A stretch of 64,000 nucleotides of DNA from Ditylenchus dipsaci (GCA_004194705.1 SADC01001337.1:360835-424834); one strand, 5' to 3'; positions 48,001 through 53,377 are shown, numbered from the stretch's first letter. Numbers and translations: made by a program. The notes: generated by a model from the sequence alone, not told the origin.

Positions 48001-49890
48001 CGCACGGTTTTTATTAATGGTACAAAAAGGATACCGTGACGTGCCATATCAGTGAGTCGATAGGTCTTATTTAACTTATTCCAAACCTAATTTTGCGACT
48101 TTTCCAGCAATTGGTCTCATGCCTTCGCAGTCGGTCACTTCTGCTACTTGTTGATTAGAATGCCGTCTGTGATGAATGCTTTGAATGATCTCGAACGTTT
48201 CTCGCTCCTAGTTGCTTGTCTCTGCCACGATATCGATCACCGAGGAACTACCAACGCCTTTCAAGTGGAATCCGTAAGTTTTTTTCAAAACAAAGCAGGG
48301 CCAATTTTGCTCAAGCTTACTGTTTTCAGAAAACCCCTCTTGCTCAACTCTACAGTAGTGAAGGCTCAGTTCTGGAGAGGCATCACTTCGCTCAAACAGT
48401 CACTATTCTCGGCATGGATGAGTGCAACATTTTTGAACAGCTCACAAGGCAGCAATATCAGACTGTGCTCGACTCAATCCGGGAAATCATTCTCGCTACC
48501 GACATTGCTGCCCATTTGGCCAAAGTTCCAAGGATAAAGCAGATGGTCAACGGTATATTCGTTATATATTTTTGCTGACACCTTCGATAACCAATTATTT
48601 TATAGATGGCTACGACGCAGAATCTCCTGATCACCACTACCTCCTGATGTGTTTGCTGATGACAGCCAGTGATTTGTCTGACCAAAGCAAAGACTTCAAA
48701 AATTCTAAGGGCATTGCGGTATGTTTTGCTTAGACTTAGGAGAACAATCACTTCGCGCAGCAGTCACTTAGCGTGCGTCACTTATAGTGAAACCTCTAAT
48801 GTAGTGGCGCTCTTATTAGAAATTTGGGTACCACTATATCGGAACCCCTACAGGTCTTAGCGGCAAAGATGATGTCATTTCCCGATTGGCAAAATCAGAA
48901 TCCTTGCTATTTTTCGGTCTAGGCTGATCAAAAAAATCTGGAAGAAGACCTCGAATATTGAGATGAAAAAGTGTCCGGACCCAGCTAGGGTCGATTTTTG
49001 AGTGAGTGCCACCATATCTGAGATTTGGCTGTATTGGGTTAAACTCCTACATTTGTAAATGCTATGGTCCCTCCAATTGTTTTTAAGCTTGTGCTTAAGT
49101 AGAGGGTAGGCCAGCGCAGATTAGTTTAGACTAATTTTTTATTCTCAAACTATAAATAGTCACTTTTCGCTGGAGTTCGGGAAAATCTATGAGTATTACA
49201 CCGCGTGACTTGCGCGAAAGTGACACCACTTAACACAGGTGTCTATTTTTCTCAATCAATATTTTTATTCTTTTGCAGGAAAACATTTACAAGGAGTTCT
49301 TTTCTCAAGGCGATTTAGAAAGCAAATGGGCAATGACCCTATCATAATGATGGATAGGGAAAGAGCATGTGTGCCAAAGATTCAGATAGAGTTCATGGAT
49401 ACGGTTGCTTTGCCTGTCTTCGAGTAAGTTTTGATACTTTCATGATTGGCAGTGACTGAAAATACAATCTTGGTGTTTTCAGCTATCTTTCTCGACTGTT
49501 GCCAGATCTCAGCTCCACCTACGAATCAATATTGACAATAGGTGCTGTTGGTCCACACTTGACAATATTCTGGAAGAAGAAGGGCTGTCTTCTGGTGGTC
49601 TCGACTACCTCAAAGACGTGGACTTGGAGAAGCGAGTCATGGAGAGGATAGACAAAACCCGTCCACCTCAATTTGGCAACCCCCATAATCCAGGAGAACC
49701 AGCTGAGAGCAGTGATCAGCAGCAGCAGCCGCCCAAAGAAGAGAAAGAAAAGGAGGAAAAACAAATTCCAGCAAAGAAAAGAGAAGATGTAGCTGCAGCA
49801 GCAGTGAAAGTCAACCCCCCAAAACCGCCCTCTGCTTCGCCCAACAAAAGGCCGAAACCGCCAAGGAGTTTGGCTAAGCCGAAGAGTTAG
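5212..49890 (+). CDS. PDE2A: PDE2-like dual-GAF cyclic-nucleotide phosphodiesterase, about 22 exons
   Basis: The family hydrolyses cAMP and cGMP and is activated by cGMP bound to its GAF domains. The exons give, in order, a low-complexity N-terminus, GAF-A, a linker, GAF-B and an HD-type catalytic domain. PDE2 rather than PDE5, 6, 10 or 11 is indicated by [16 protein letters not shown] and [10 protein letters not shown]. All metal-site and substrate-site residues visible in the family are present (details under the catalytic exons). Intron phases join from exon to exon, and inner introns range from about 48 bases to about 21 kb. The true first exon and promoter are not identified; the coding frame is open from an acceptor near 5,211. 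Single-base frame breaks occur at about 12 places (see findings), so a simple translation fails. Recognition of the catalytic half is very secure. That the 5-19 kb exons belong to the same gene rests on phase continuity and on GAF-A following directly. Confidence 0.88.
6722..7163 (+). CDS. PDE2A: PDE2-like gene, N-terminal exons 2-3 with a 48-base intron
   Basis: The acceptor TTTTTCAG precedes 6,722, and the phase joins the exon ending at 6,012. A 48-base GTGAAT...TTTCAG intron (6,823-6,870) is likely. It is a multiple of three, so retention would also keep the frame. The product is acidic and polar ([27 protein letters not shown]). Near 6,991-6,996 the frame must shift; one more A in CAGCAAGCAG joins it to protein-like sequence [20 protein letters not shown] and [14 protein letters not shown]. 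The exon probably ends at 7,163 at a weak GTTGGT donor in phase 1, which matches the next acceptor at 17,316. No known domain is seen. Confidence 0.5.
8795..9410. repeat. Inverted repeat carrying the GTTCGTTCC motif family
   Basis: CAAGTCTCGATTTTACGGGA at about 8,796 returns inverted near 9,390-9,410 (AAATCGAGACTTG). Both arms contain AGTTCGTTCC next to a degenerate GACACTTTTTTAGCTCGAT, a sequence repeated in several other MITEs of this window. It is probably an old nonautonomous DNA transposon whose precise ends are unclear. Confidence 0.5.
9132..9957 (+). repeat. Pair of ~180-bp direct repeats about 640 bp apart
   Basis: About 9,132-9,312 and 9,776-9,957 share a block running from TGCTGCTGCCACCCTTCATT to GGTGCCCGAC with roughly 90% identity, in the same orientation. 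The spacing resembles a small terminal-repeat element or a tandem duplication. No primer-binding site or target duplication was recognised. Confidence 0.55.
10683..10884. mobile_element. hAT-like MITE with GATAATAG target duplication, word 'CTCGCCAACG'
   Basis: The element starts GGGACGCAACCAACTCGC and ends GCGAGTCGGTCGCGTCCC. It is flanked on both sides by GATAATAG (10,675-10,682 and 10,885-10,892), an exact 8-bp duplication as made by hAT transposases. Inside, variants of AACTCGCCAACG/CTTGCCAACGG recur several times on the left and inverted on the right. It is 202 bp long and non-coding. Confidence 0.85.
11380..11761. mobile_element. Pogo/Tigger-like MITE with a nested insertion
   Basis: It begins CCGTCAAACCTCGGTTATAC after TA and ends GCGAGGTTGGACTG before TA. 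The interior has repeated CAGTTAT/GGC words. A second element (11,559-11,728) is inserted inside. Confidence 0.6.
11559..11728. mobile_element. hAT-like MITE (CAGAGGCGTATCC end), nested
   Basis: The left end CAGAGGCGTATCCAG and the right end GGATACTTGCCTG are imperfect inverted repeats of the common hAT CAGNGGCGTA type. Flanks CCCAAGGG and CCCAGAGG match at 6 of 8 positions, as expected for an aged duplication. Its ends resemble the better-preserved copy at 28,746. Confidence 0.55.
12169..12403. mobile_element. TTAA-flanked MITE
   Basis: AGGGGCATACCAGCGCGTTA at the left and the degenerate inverse at the right (GTGACGCACTGGTTTGCACCT) are flanked by TTAA at 12,165-12,168 and 12,404-12,407. The subterminal CTTAA..GCGG blocks are inverted at the two ends. 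The end sequence is similar to that of the foldback element at 1,135. Confidence 0.75.
13950..14520. mobile_element. Long-TIR hairpin element
   Basis: Left GGGGGAGTGTATCTATTGACC, then TCGCATGGAAATCGTTTAAA, then AAACCACTTT (about 13,956-14,025), returns inverted at about 14,448-14,520, with arms of about 75 bp. TTAA borders the left end only. No coding sequence is seen. Confidence 0.6.
16491..16641. mobile_element. Degenerate hAT-like element, word TCGACTCGA
   Basis: The ends TAGGTTTGGC and GCCATCCTTA are imperfect inverted repeats of the TAGGGTTGGCC type seen at 53,378. The 8-bp flanks CTTTTAAA and TTCTTAAA differ at two positions. The interior repeats GTCGACT/ACTCGA-like words on both sides. 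This call is weaker than the others of the class. Confidence 0.4.
17317..17870 (+). CDS. PDE2A: PDE2-like gene, Ser/Pro-rich exon upstream of GAF-A
   Basis: Acceptor GACCAG precedes 17,317, and the donor CCTGA|GTGAGT is at 17,871. It encodes [37 protein letters not shown], then [46 protein letters not shown], and finally [20 protein letters not shown]. Two frame changes are needed, each explained by one missing C in a C-run, near 17,473-17,477 and 17,781-17,783. After both, the exon stays open to the donor. There is no recognised domain and the composition suggests a regulatory disordered region. Confidence 0.6.
18482..18761 (+). CDS. PDE2A: PDE2-like gene, exon leading into GAF-A
   Basis: Acceptor ATTGCAG precedes 18,482, and the phase completes a Glu codon started at 17,870. 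It reads [18 protein letters not shown], an Ala/Ser stretch, and [18 protein letters not shown] missing A near 18,699-18,702 then switches the frame to [18 protein letters not shown]. The donor is GAGCTAG|GTGTGT. Confidence 0.6.
18762..19676. other. Intron with a hairpin MITE
   Basis: It separates the exons ending at 18,761 and starting at 19,677. Apart from the hairpin element at 19,183-19,421 only AT-rich filler is seen. Confidence 0.5.
19183..19421. mobile_element. Near-perfect hairpin MITE, CCGTATTTCC ends
   Basis: CCGTATTTCCTGTAATAAAC at the left is matched by the exact inverse at the right. The arms continue inward through TTGGCATTGTGTTTTTGACC and TTTGTAGCT, giving a stem of almost 120 bp and a very small loop. 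Shorter relatives are at 34,902 and 57,987. A C/G-run lies just inside each end. Confidence 0.75.
19677..20361 (+). CDS. PDE2A: PDE2-like gene, two small exons starting GAF-A
   Basis: The first exon (19,677-19,731; [15 protein letters not shown]) sits between TTTTAG and G|GTATGT. The second (20,288-20,361) sits between CTTTCAG and TCAG|GTGAGC and encodes [10 protein letters not shown] followed by [12 protein letters not shown]. This matches the first helix and strand of GAF-A in PDE2-type enzymes (compare the family pattern RASRCC-LLLVSE). A base is missing at or near the junction and another near 20,319-20,326. The 556-base intron between them holds a 110-codon open frame of doubtful meaning (19,909-20,241). 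Confidence 0.65.
20643..21078. mobile_element. Pogo/Tigger-like palindromic MITE, TA target
   Basis: CAGTCAAACCTCTATATAAC and its exact inverse flank the element, with TA on either side. The arms continue inward with GTTCGTTCCCAC and GACACTTTTTTTAGCTCGAT to a central palindrome, so nearly all of it folds back. It is 436 bp, non-coding, and lies in a PDE2-like gene intron. Confidence 0.8.
21526..22985 (+). CDS. PDE2A: PDE2-like gene, GAF-A exons
   Basis: There are four exons: 21,526-21,564 ([13 protein letters not shown]), 21,615-21,758 (ending [13 protein letters not shown]), 21,807-21,969 ([20 protein letters not shown]) and 22,831-about 22,985 ([29 protein letters not shown]). Order and spacing follow the PDE2 GAF-A fold, where LGQVVEDKK and the VVALACAFNK strand hold the same places. 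About 35 residues rich in Ser, Gln and Gly are inserted before the LGKVV strand. GAF-A lacks the NK...F...DE motif, which GAF-B has. Frame corrections are needed near 21,895-21,899, 22,835 and 22,952. The last exon's end, at CGTAG|GTCATT, is uncertain. Confidence 0.75.
24125..24318. mobile_element. MITE with 25-bp inverted ends (CTCTAGTGGGGAA)
   Basis: Left GCTCTAGTGGGGAACCCG then TTTCCAT, and its inverse at the right with two differences, enclose about 140 bp containing C and G runs. No target duplication is clear. Confidence 0.6.
25590..25815. repeat. Inverted-repeat element with the GTTCGTTCC-family core
   Basis: CGACGCTCTATATATATAAG, a GTCGTTCCCACCTAGGGTCC core and a terminal hairpin around 25,755-25,815 (CAACGCTCTATATAAGATAC and inverse) are seen. 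It resembles the 20,643 MITE in its core. Confidence 0.5.
28746..28945. mobile_element. hAT MITE with AATAGCTC target duplication
   Basis: The ends CAGAGGCGTAGCC and GCTACGCCACTG are flanked by AATAGCTC at 28,738-28,745 and 28,946-28,953, an exact 8-bp duplication. CAGNGGCGTAGC is a widespread hAT end. It is 200 bp and non-coding. Confidence 0.88.
29362..29533. mobile_element. Pogo/Tigger-like MITE
   Basis: CAGTCAACCCTCGATTTAAC and its exact inverse bound 172 bp that also contain internal CGATTTAACGACACC repeats. The left flank is TA; the right flank has become CA. Confidence 0.75.
31300..31392. repeat. Palindromic copy of the TAGGCCAGCGTA repeat
   Basis: AAGGGTAGGCCAGCGTATGT then GGATGGACTCGAACATGC are followed by the inverse ACATACGCTGGCCTGACC. 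The same word, often with TTGCCTAAGCCT beside it, appears near 7,755, 13,190, 15,350, 26,780, 33,940, 35,015, 49,110 and 53,170. Confidence 0.6.
34902..34981. mobile_element. Short hairpin MITE, CCGTATTCTCTCTAAT ends
   Basis: CCGTATTCTCTCTAATGATC at the left and GCGCTTATTGGAAAGAATAC at the right are imperfect inverses; the 57,987 element has the same layout. Confidence 0.55.
35992..36156 (-). repeat. 3' LTR
   Basis: Identical base for base, as far as can be read by eye, to 38,694-38,858. It starts TGTTGTGTTC and ends CCACACAACA on the plus strand. Confidence 0.93.
36479..38679 (-). CDS. Gypsy-like gag-protease polyprotein
   Basis: It starts with ATG at 38,679, shortly after the primer-binding site ([15 protein letters not shown]). 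A capsid-like region follows, then two CX2CX4HX4C zinc knuckles ([28 protein letters not shown]), then a retropepsin with [12 protein letters not shown] and the downstream strand DLIGRPW. The C-terminal roughly 150 residues are Ser/Pro/Gln-rich imperfect repeats of about 30 residues ([36 protein letters not shown]). The frame breaks once, at about 38,341-38,347, where a single missing base separates SLPDESKVK from [11 protein letters not shown]. Since the LTRs are identical, this may be a consensus error. The protein ends without any polymerase. Confidence 0.85.
38694..38858 (-). repeat. 5' LTR
   Basis: Upstream LTR in the transcription sense (minus strand). It should carry the promoter; no specific promoter motif is claimed. 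Confidence 0.93.
38864..40645. other. Large-intron sequence, nothing recognised
   Basis: No element boundary, gene or RNA is recognised between the LTR element and the repeat element at 40,646. Open frames here have low-complexity or hydrophobic AT-driven composition. Confidence 0.45.
40646..41430. mobile_element. Element with GGTAAATTCGTCCCC tandem ends, GAAAATAAG duplication
   Basis: The left end has four to five tandem copies of a 14-17-base unit around GTAAATTCGTCCCC (about 40,652-40,725), then ACCGCCAATTCAAAAATTTC. The right end has the inverse: GAATTGGCGG, then three to four GGGACGAATTTACC units (to about 41,423). GAAAATAAG lies immediately outside both ends (40,637-40,645 and 41,431-41,439), an 8-9-bp duplication. 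The interior has a separate hairpin (about 40,920-41,105, ATGCTGAAGATGGTTTGATA and inverse). No transposase frame is present. Confidence 0.8.
41696..41934. mobile_element. TTAA-family MITE (degenerate flanks)
   Basis: GGGGCATACCAGCGCGTTAT at the left and CGTAACGGGCTAGTATGCCCC at the right match the element at 12,169, with the same inner ATTAAGG/CCTTAAT blocks. The TTAA flanks themselves are not preserved. Confidence 0.65.
41935..43417. other. Large-intron sequence, no gene assigned
   Basis: A 115-codon open frame (42,163-42,507) is hydrophobic and AT-driven. Within it TTTCTCTGCAG|CTAAAAAC resembles an acceptor, so an unrecognised alternative exon cannot be excluded. Inverted fragments around 43,010-43,110 and 43,200-43,320 (AAAACACGTTTTTGAGTGTG and a near inverse) mark another degraded hairpin element. 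Confidence 0.4.
43418..44177. mobile_element. hAT-like element with CGGGGTTTCGGG ends, ATCTCCAG duplication
   Basis: It starts TAGAGACGGAAA and ends TTTCCGTCTCTA, with ATCTCCAG directly outside both ends (43,410-43,417 and 44,178-44,185). About 130 bp next to each end is dense in GGGGTTTCGGGCGGGG and GGGGCCCCG words, a sharp GC-rich contrast to the AT-rich interior. TAG-type ends plus GC-rich subterminal repeats recall plant hAT elements such as nDart. It lies about 120 bp upstream of a PDE2-like gene exon. No transposase frame is seen. Confidence 0.88.
44300..45132 (+). CDS. PDE2A: PDE2-like gene, Ser/Pro-rich linker exon before GAF-B
   Basis: Two acceptors are possible (exon from 44,290 or 44,300). 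Sequence such as [19 protein letters not shown] and [15 protein letters not shown] looks like a phosphorylation-prone disordered region. From about 44,800 the coding frame moves to one giving [18 protein letters not shown] and finally [16 protein letters not shown]. The last stretch matches the helix that runs into GAF-B in PDE2 enzymes. The switch needs a single-base change around 44,795-44,830 (the G-run there is a candidate). The donor is GCAGAAAT|GTAATT at 45,133. This linker is longer than in vertebrate PDE2A. Confidence 0.7.
45183..46173 (+). CDS. PDE2A: PDE2-like gene, GAF-B exons (cGMP-binding domain)
   Basis: The exons are 45,183-45,353, 45,773-45,858, 45,915-46,030 and 46,090-46,173, joined in phase. 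They read [84 protein letters not shown] and [19 protein letters not shown]. The NK...F...DE signature of cyclic-nucleotide-binding GAF domains is complete ([13 protein letters not shown]). In PDE2 this domain binds cGMP and raises catalytic activity. The first intron is only 50 bases (45,133-45,182). No frame break was found in this block. Confidence 0.93.
46231..49423 (+). CDS. PDE2A: PDE2-like gene, catalytic-domain exons
   Basis: The exons are 46,231-46,377, 47,957-48,051, 48,108-48,273, 48,330-48,552, 48,606-48,718 and 49,279-49,423. They carry the HD-domain phosphodiesterase signature: [16 protein letters not shown] (general acid and first metal His), [16 protein letters not shown] (His-Asp metal ligands), [42 protein letters not shown] (metal Asp), [11 protein letters not shown], and [16 protein letters not shown] with the invariant substrate Gln. 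The first intron of this block uses a GC donor (46,378). Near 49,318-49,322 one A is missing, so the chain would stop a few codons after SQGDLE; one extra A restores alignment to the family ([14 protein letters not shown]). Confidence 0.95.
46528..47152. mobile_element. Element built of GTTGGAGTTGGC words, inside an intron
   Basis: The outer ends TAGCTCTTTCACAAACGTTG and the exact inverse bound 625 bp, most of which is hexamer-like GTTGGA/GTCGGC repeats on one side and TCCAAC/GCCGAC on the other. An inner block of about 240 bp (with ACTTTCATTCTTATTATTTA) occurs twice. A shorter TTCATAAAAAA/TTTTTATGAA spacer separates the arms. No 8-bp duplication is visible; TA flanks both ends. Repeated units give artificial Gly-Val open frames. 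Confidence 0.7.
47171..47609. mobile_element. Large near-perfect hairpin element in an intron
   Basis: GGTACGTTCACATAAAAGTG... is mirrored by ...ACACTCATTGTGAACGTGCC. Inner arms (TAAAAATGCTTAGGTCCGCA and inverse) continue to a loop at about 47,385, so each arm is about 210 bp. TTAA flanks the left and TTTA the right. GTCGACxC/GAGTG words repeat near the centre. Confidence 0.75.
48785..49031. mobile_element. Pogo/Tigger-like MITE in a PDE2-like intron
   Basis: TAGTGAAACCTCTAATGTAG begins after TA, and AGATTTGGCTG ends before TA. The core carries the family words ATCAGAATCCTTGCTATTTT and GTGTCCGGACCCAGC. It is older and more diverged than the 20,643 copy. Confidence 0.55.
49483..49890 (+). CDS. 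PDE2A: PDE2-like gene, last exon: catalytic C-terminus and charged tail
   Basis: Acceptor TTTTCAG precedes 49,483, and the phase completes an Asp codon begun at 49,423. [17 protein letters not shown] matches the last catalytic helix. One A is missing near 49,534-49,538. With it, the frame continues to NRCCW (family pattern NREHW), [16 protein letters not shown] and a tail rich in Lys, Glu, Pro and Gln ([30 protein letters not shown]) ending at TAG 49,888-49,890. The basic, proline-rich tail is not a feature of vertebrate PDE2A as I know it. Confidence 0.85.
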   Translation, partial: LSFSTVARSQLHLRINIDNRCCWSTLDNILEEEGLSSGGLDYLKDVDLEKRVMERIDKTRPPQFGNPHNPGEPAESSDQQQQPPKEEKEKEEKQIPAKKREDVAAAAVKVNPPKPPSASPNKRPKPPRSLAKPKS

Positions 49891-50333
49891 TCTACGATAT
49901 TAGGTGTCACCTACTTTTGATTGTAAAAGACAATCCTCAAGTATTTGATAACCTTGCGAGGAGACTAGCACAGTTTATCTCGGTTTTCTTTGAAAATTTT
50001 TGTGTTTTTATTTAACACAATGAATCTTTGACATAATTTTTTAATCTGAGACATCCTAGTAGCCATTATGTTTCCAGAAATCCGAATTACTCAACAGTAT
50101 TTCGGAAAATTTCTTATTTTCTAACATATGGCCTATAGAAACATTTTTAAGGATAACATCTTATTTGTATTCATATCTAAGTAAATGAACCTGTTTTATA
50201 CATTTTGTTGAGTAACTTGGATTCCTATAATTATTTTGGCGACTGAGATGCCTTTAAAAAAATGCTGTCAAAAATCCATTGTGTTCGATAATAATAAATT
50301 TGAAAAAAAACCGACAGAAACTGTTGTTTCCAC
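49891..50333. other. 3' flank of the PDE2-like gene
   Basis: AT-rich sequence, probably 3' UTR and intergenic. AATAAA-like A/T runs are present but no polyadenylation site can be singled out with confidence. Confidence 0.35.
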
Positions 50334-51106
50334 GGGCCGCGAGCGATTGCGCAATTTCAAATTGCGCGAATTCAGATTTCGCAAAGTTCAAATTGCGCAA
50401 ATGCCAATTGCGCCAAAATCAAATTGCGCAAATGTAGGGTTGTGGAATATAGAATTCTCCGGAGAATTCTCTGGAGAATTCTCTGGAATTCTCCGCCTAT
50501 TTCTCCGACCGTATGAAAAACGGAGAAATAGAGAATCGTCTTGTAAGTAACAATTCGTCAGATGAACAGACAAATTTTGTCTATTTCAATGATTTTTTTT
50601 TGTTTTCTGTCAAATCTTCCGTAATTTCTCTAGGAATCGTTATGGCAAAAGTAAACCATATGGAAAAACCGAATTTTAGAAGTGCGGGAATTTGAAATAT
50701 TTTGGTCATTTTTTCACACCACAGGGGGGATCAAGACAATTTTCAAGTTCTATTTCTTCGATTTTTCGGAGAATTCTAGAAAATTCTCCGGAGAATTCTC
50801 TGGAGAATTCTCCGGTTTCTATTTCTCCGGAGAATTCCACAACTCTACGCAAATGTAAATTTCGCTAAAATCAGCTTACCATATTTCTTCTTAAAAATTG
50901 GCATGTCGGATTGTTAGAGATAACAAAAAACACAAGTGAAAATTGCACCATGGTTTTGATTAAAAATTTATAGTCTAATCATCCCCTAGATCATCCCTAG
51001 CAATGTTAAGCCTTATCAGGATTTTGGCGCACTTTGAATGTGCGCAATTCGCATTTGCGCAATCTGCATTTGCGCAATTTGAACTTTGCGCAATCGCTCG
51101 CTGCCC
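50334..51106. mobile_element. hAT-like element with AATTGCGCAAAT ends, GTTTCCAC duplication
   Basis: The ends GGGCCGCGAGCGATTGCGC and GCGCAATCGCTCGCTGCCC are flanked by GTTTCCAC at 50,326-50,333 and 51,107-51,114, an exact 8-bp match. Next to each end, variants of AAATTGCGCAA/ATTTCGCAAAG repeat six to eight times on the left and inverted on the right. A second element (50,435-50,847) is inserted in the left repeat array. Confidence 0.88.
50435..50847. mobile_element. Nested hAT-like element with GGAGAATTCTCC ends, CGCAAATG duplication
   Basis: It starts TAGGGTTGTGGAAT and ends ATTCCACAACTCTA, with CGCAAATG on both outer sides (50,427-50,434 and 50,848-50,855). Subterminal palindromic words GGAGAATTCTC(C/T) recur three times on the left and four to five on the right. 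TAGGGNTG is a known hAT end type. Its insertion splits a repeat unit of the outer element, so it is younger than that element. Confidence 0.9.
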
Positions 51107-51228
51107 GTTTCCACCCCTTGCTAGTTGTTTATCCCCTTATTCGTCTCTCGCAAAAATGCAATCGTAATTTTTTAAATTGTAATAGTTGTTGTATCCTGTC
51201 TAGTCTTTATTCAAATTAGCTTGATAAC

Positions 51229-51364
51229 CAGTGATGGGTAAGCAGGCAATTTTTGCCCAGCACCGCCCCACGCCCCAGGTTTCTCCAGACTATCGCCCCG
51301 GCACCGCCCCTCGCTTCAGGGTTTTCCAGACTTGGGCGCACCGGGCGGGGCAGACCAATCACTG
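51229..51364. mobile_element. hAT-like MITE with TTGATAAC target duplication
   Basis: CAGTGATGGGTAAGC at the left and GACCAATCACTG at the right are flanked by TTGATAAC (51,221-51,228 and 51,365-51,372). The interior repeats CACCGCCCC and CCAGGTTTCTCCAGAC/CAGGGTTTTCCAGAC. It is 136 bp long. Confidence 0.85.
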
Positions 51365-53019
51365 TTGATAACATTAGGGTAATTTGAAGATGTGTTATTA
51401 TTAGCATTCGGACCAGATAACAATTGCTGCTGTGGCAATACAAGCTTAAATAACAGAAAATTACATATACTTCAATTAGTCGGACTTTATGAAATATTCT
51501 CCAAATGAGGTTCTCGATTTATAAAATCTAAAATTTCAACTGGAAATTTCTTGCAATATCTAATTATGGAAATTAGATGAACACTTTTTTGAATTCTACA
51601 ACACCATCTCCACTAAATTCTAGAAAACCCATTCGAACAGTTTGTCTTTTTCTTCTGAGTTGATTAAAAAAAAGTTTTCTTTACTTTTGACTTTTAAATT
51701 TCTAAAAAATTTGAACATCTATACAAAATTGGGAGAAATAGACAAAATTAGTACCCATTCCAGACTAATAGATGGACAGTTATTTCAATTTAAAAAATTT
51801 TAGATTTGTATTCTGCAGCGGTTCCCTTTATTCTCGTCATTGTTTCTCTGTTAAAACGGGCACTCTTTCTTATTATTATTTTTTTATCAAAACATATAGG
51901 ACACTGATTTTGTAAATAAAAGTTGATAAAATTGCTGACATTGACTCTTGCACACCCTCTAATCAGCTGCACACTCTTTTTAACTAATTTTTGATTTTAT
52001 TTTGTTGTTGTTAGTGTTCAAAGTATAACTAAACCTTTGCAATTGTAATTTTATCCGAACTGAAATGTGATTGAATGAACAAATTTGGTAATTAACAATT
52101 GGATGTAACTAAAATGTTGCCCCTAAAATCTGAATTCTTGCCCCTTTTTTTCGGTGATGAATTGCCGAAAAAAGCAAAAAGGGGCAAGAATTCAGATTTT
52201 AGGGGCAACAATTCAATTTGATCCATTAACAATTTTAAGAATAAAATGTATAAAAACGCAATGCCGATTAACAGCCAGGAAGTAAGATTGGTGCTTAGTT
52301 GTAAGATCAGACGCCTCGGCCTGAAGTCGTGTTTCGGGAAGTTTTTCTTGCAGAGCTTCGTCATATCAGTTTTGTGCACGGACTGCGCAAAAATTTGCGA
52401 TACCGAGTATATGCGCGAAAACCGAAAAATCTATTATACCGGAATTAAATTAAATTTCAATTTCCGCCTAACAAAATTTTCAGGAAAGTTCAGTTTTTAG
52501 TTGTCACATTCTAGGGCCAAATTCGTGTCGATTTACTATAAGTGTAATTCAACTGGCTGGATTGATCAATTCATTCATTTGAACCGATTTAACTGGTTGA
52601 TATAGTTTATTCATCCAATCATGCCTCAACCGTCTGACTTCTAATGGCCTTCTTACATTTTTTCAATTGATAATTTAGTCATTTGCCTTCACCTCTCCAT
52701 CATCTAATCCATCGACCCATTTTCTATCATCCAGAGGCCTACAACCCTCTACAATATAATAGTCCATCATACACAACCTTCACAGTGCAACTCTTTATTA
52801 TTCAATTTCCAATCATCATTGGTTCTTTCCAATCTGAAATGTTATAGTCATCAGGGCTCTACAATACAAGAAGTTGGAGGAGGAGTGTAGACGAGCGGGG
52901 ACAGGAAGAAGGAGGAAAAATAATGAATGCCCGGGCTGGCCCTGCGGATGCGGCGCCCTAAGACTAGTCGAGCCCAACGTTGCTTGACAATGCCAGATCG
53001 GACGACTTAGGCTGTTTTC
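51365..53019. other. Intergenic, one hairpin, no gene seen
   Basis: Mainly AT-rich sequence with no supported coding region; the hairpin at 52,111-52,211 is listed separately. Confidence 0.45.
52111..52211. repeat. Perfect 40-base-arm hairpin
   Basis: TGTTGCCCCTAAAATCTGAA then TTCTTGCCCC is mirrored by GGGGCAAGAA and TTCAGATTTTAGGGGCAACA around a small loop. It is probably a MITE remnant. Confidence 0.7.
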
Positions 53020-53270
53020 GAGGGGAGACAGGCCAGTTCGCCACGGGGCCAGTTTGCCACGGTTTTCAAAATGACCATTTTGCCACAAAAGAGACCACAA
53101 ACAATTTTTTAACTTTTTTGTAGTTAGGGAACATGTTTGAGTCCGTCCTAGCATAAGTCCGTCCTATCATACGCTGGCCTACCCTTGCCTAAGCCTAAAA
53201 CAAAACCCTGGCGAACTGGCCGTGGCGAACTGGCAGCGTAGCGAACTGGCCGTTTACTATTTCACGGCAC
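53020..53270. mobile_element. Element with CCAGTTCGCCACGG words at both ends
   Basis: GGCCAGTTCGCCACGGGGCC and CCAGTTTGCCACGG at the left are answered by GTGGCGAACTGGC and GCGAACTGGCC at the right. Between them sits a TCCGTCCTATCATACGCTGG fragment of another repeat. No clear target duplication is seen. Confidence 0.55.
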
Positions 53271-53377
53271 CATAAATACTTATATGAGATTTTAATTTGA
53301 ACTGGACTAAGACTAAAAAATTAAGACTAAAAAATAAAACTGGACTAACTTAAAAAATTCACGGGGTACCTTTTCAG

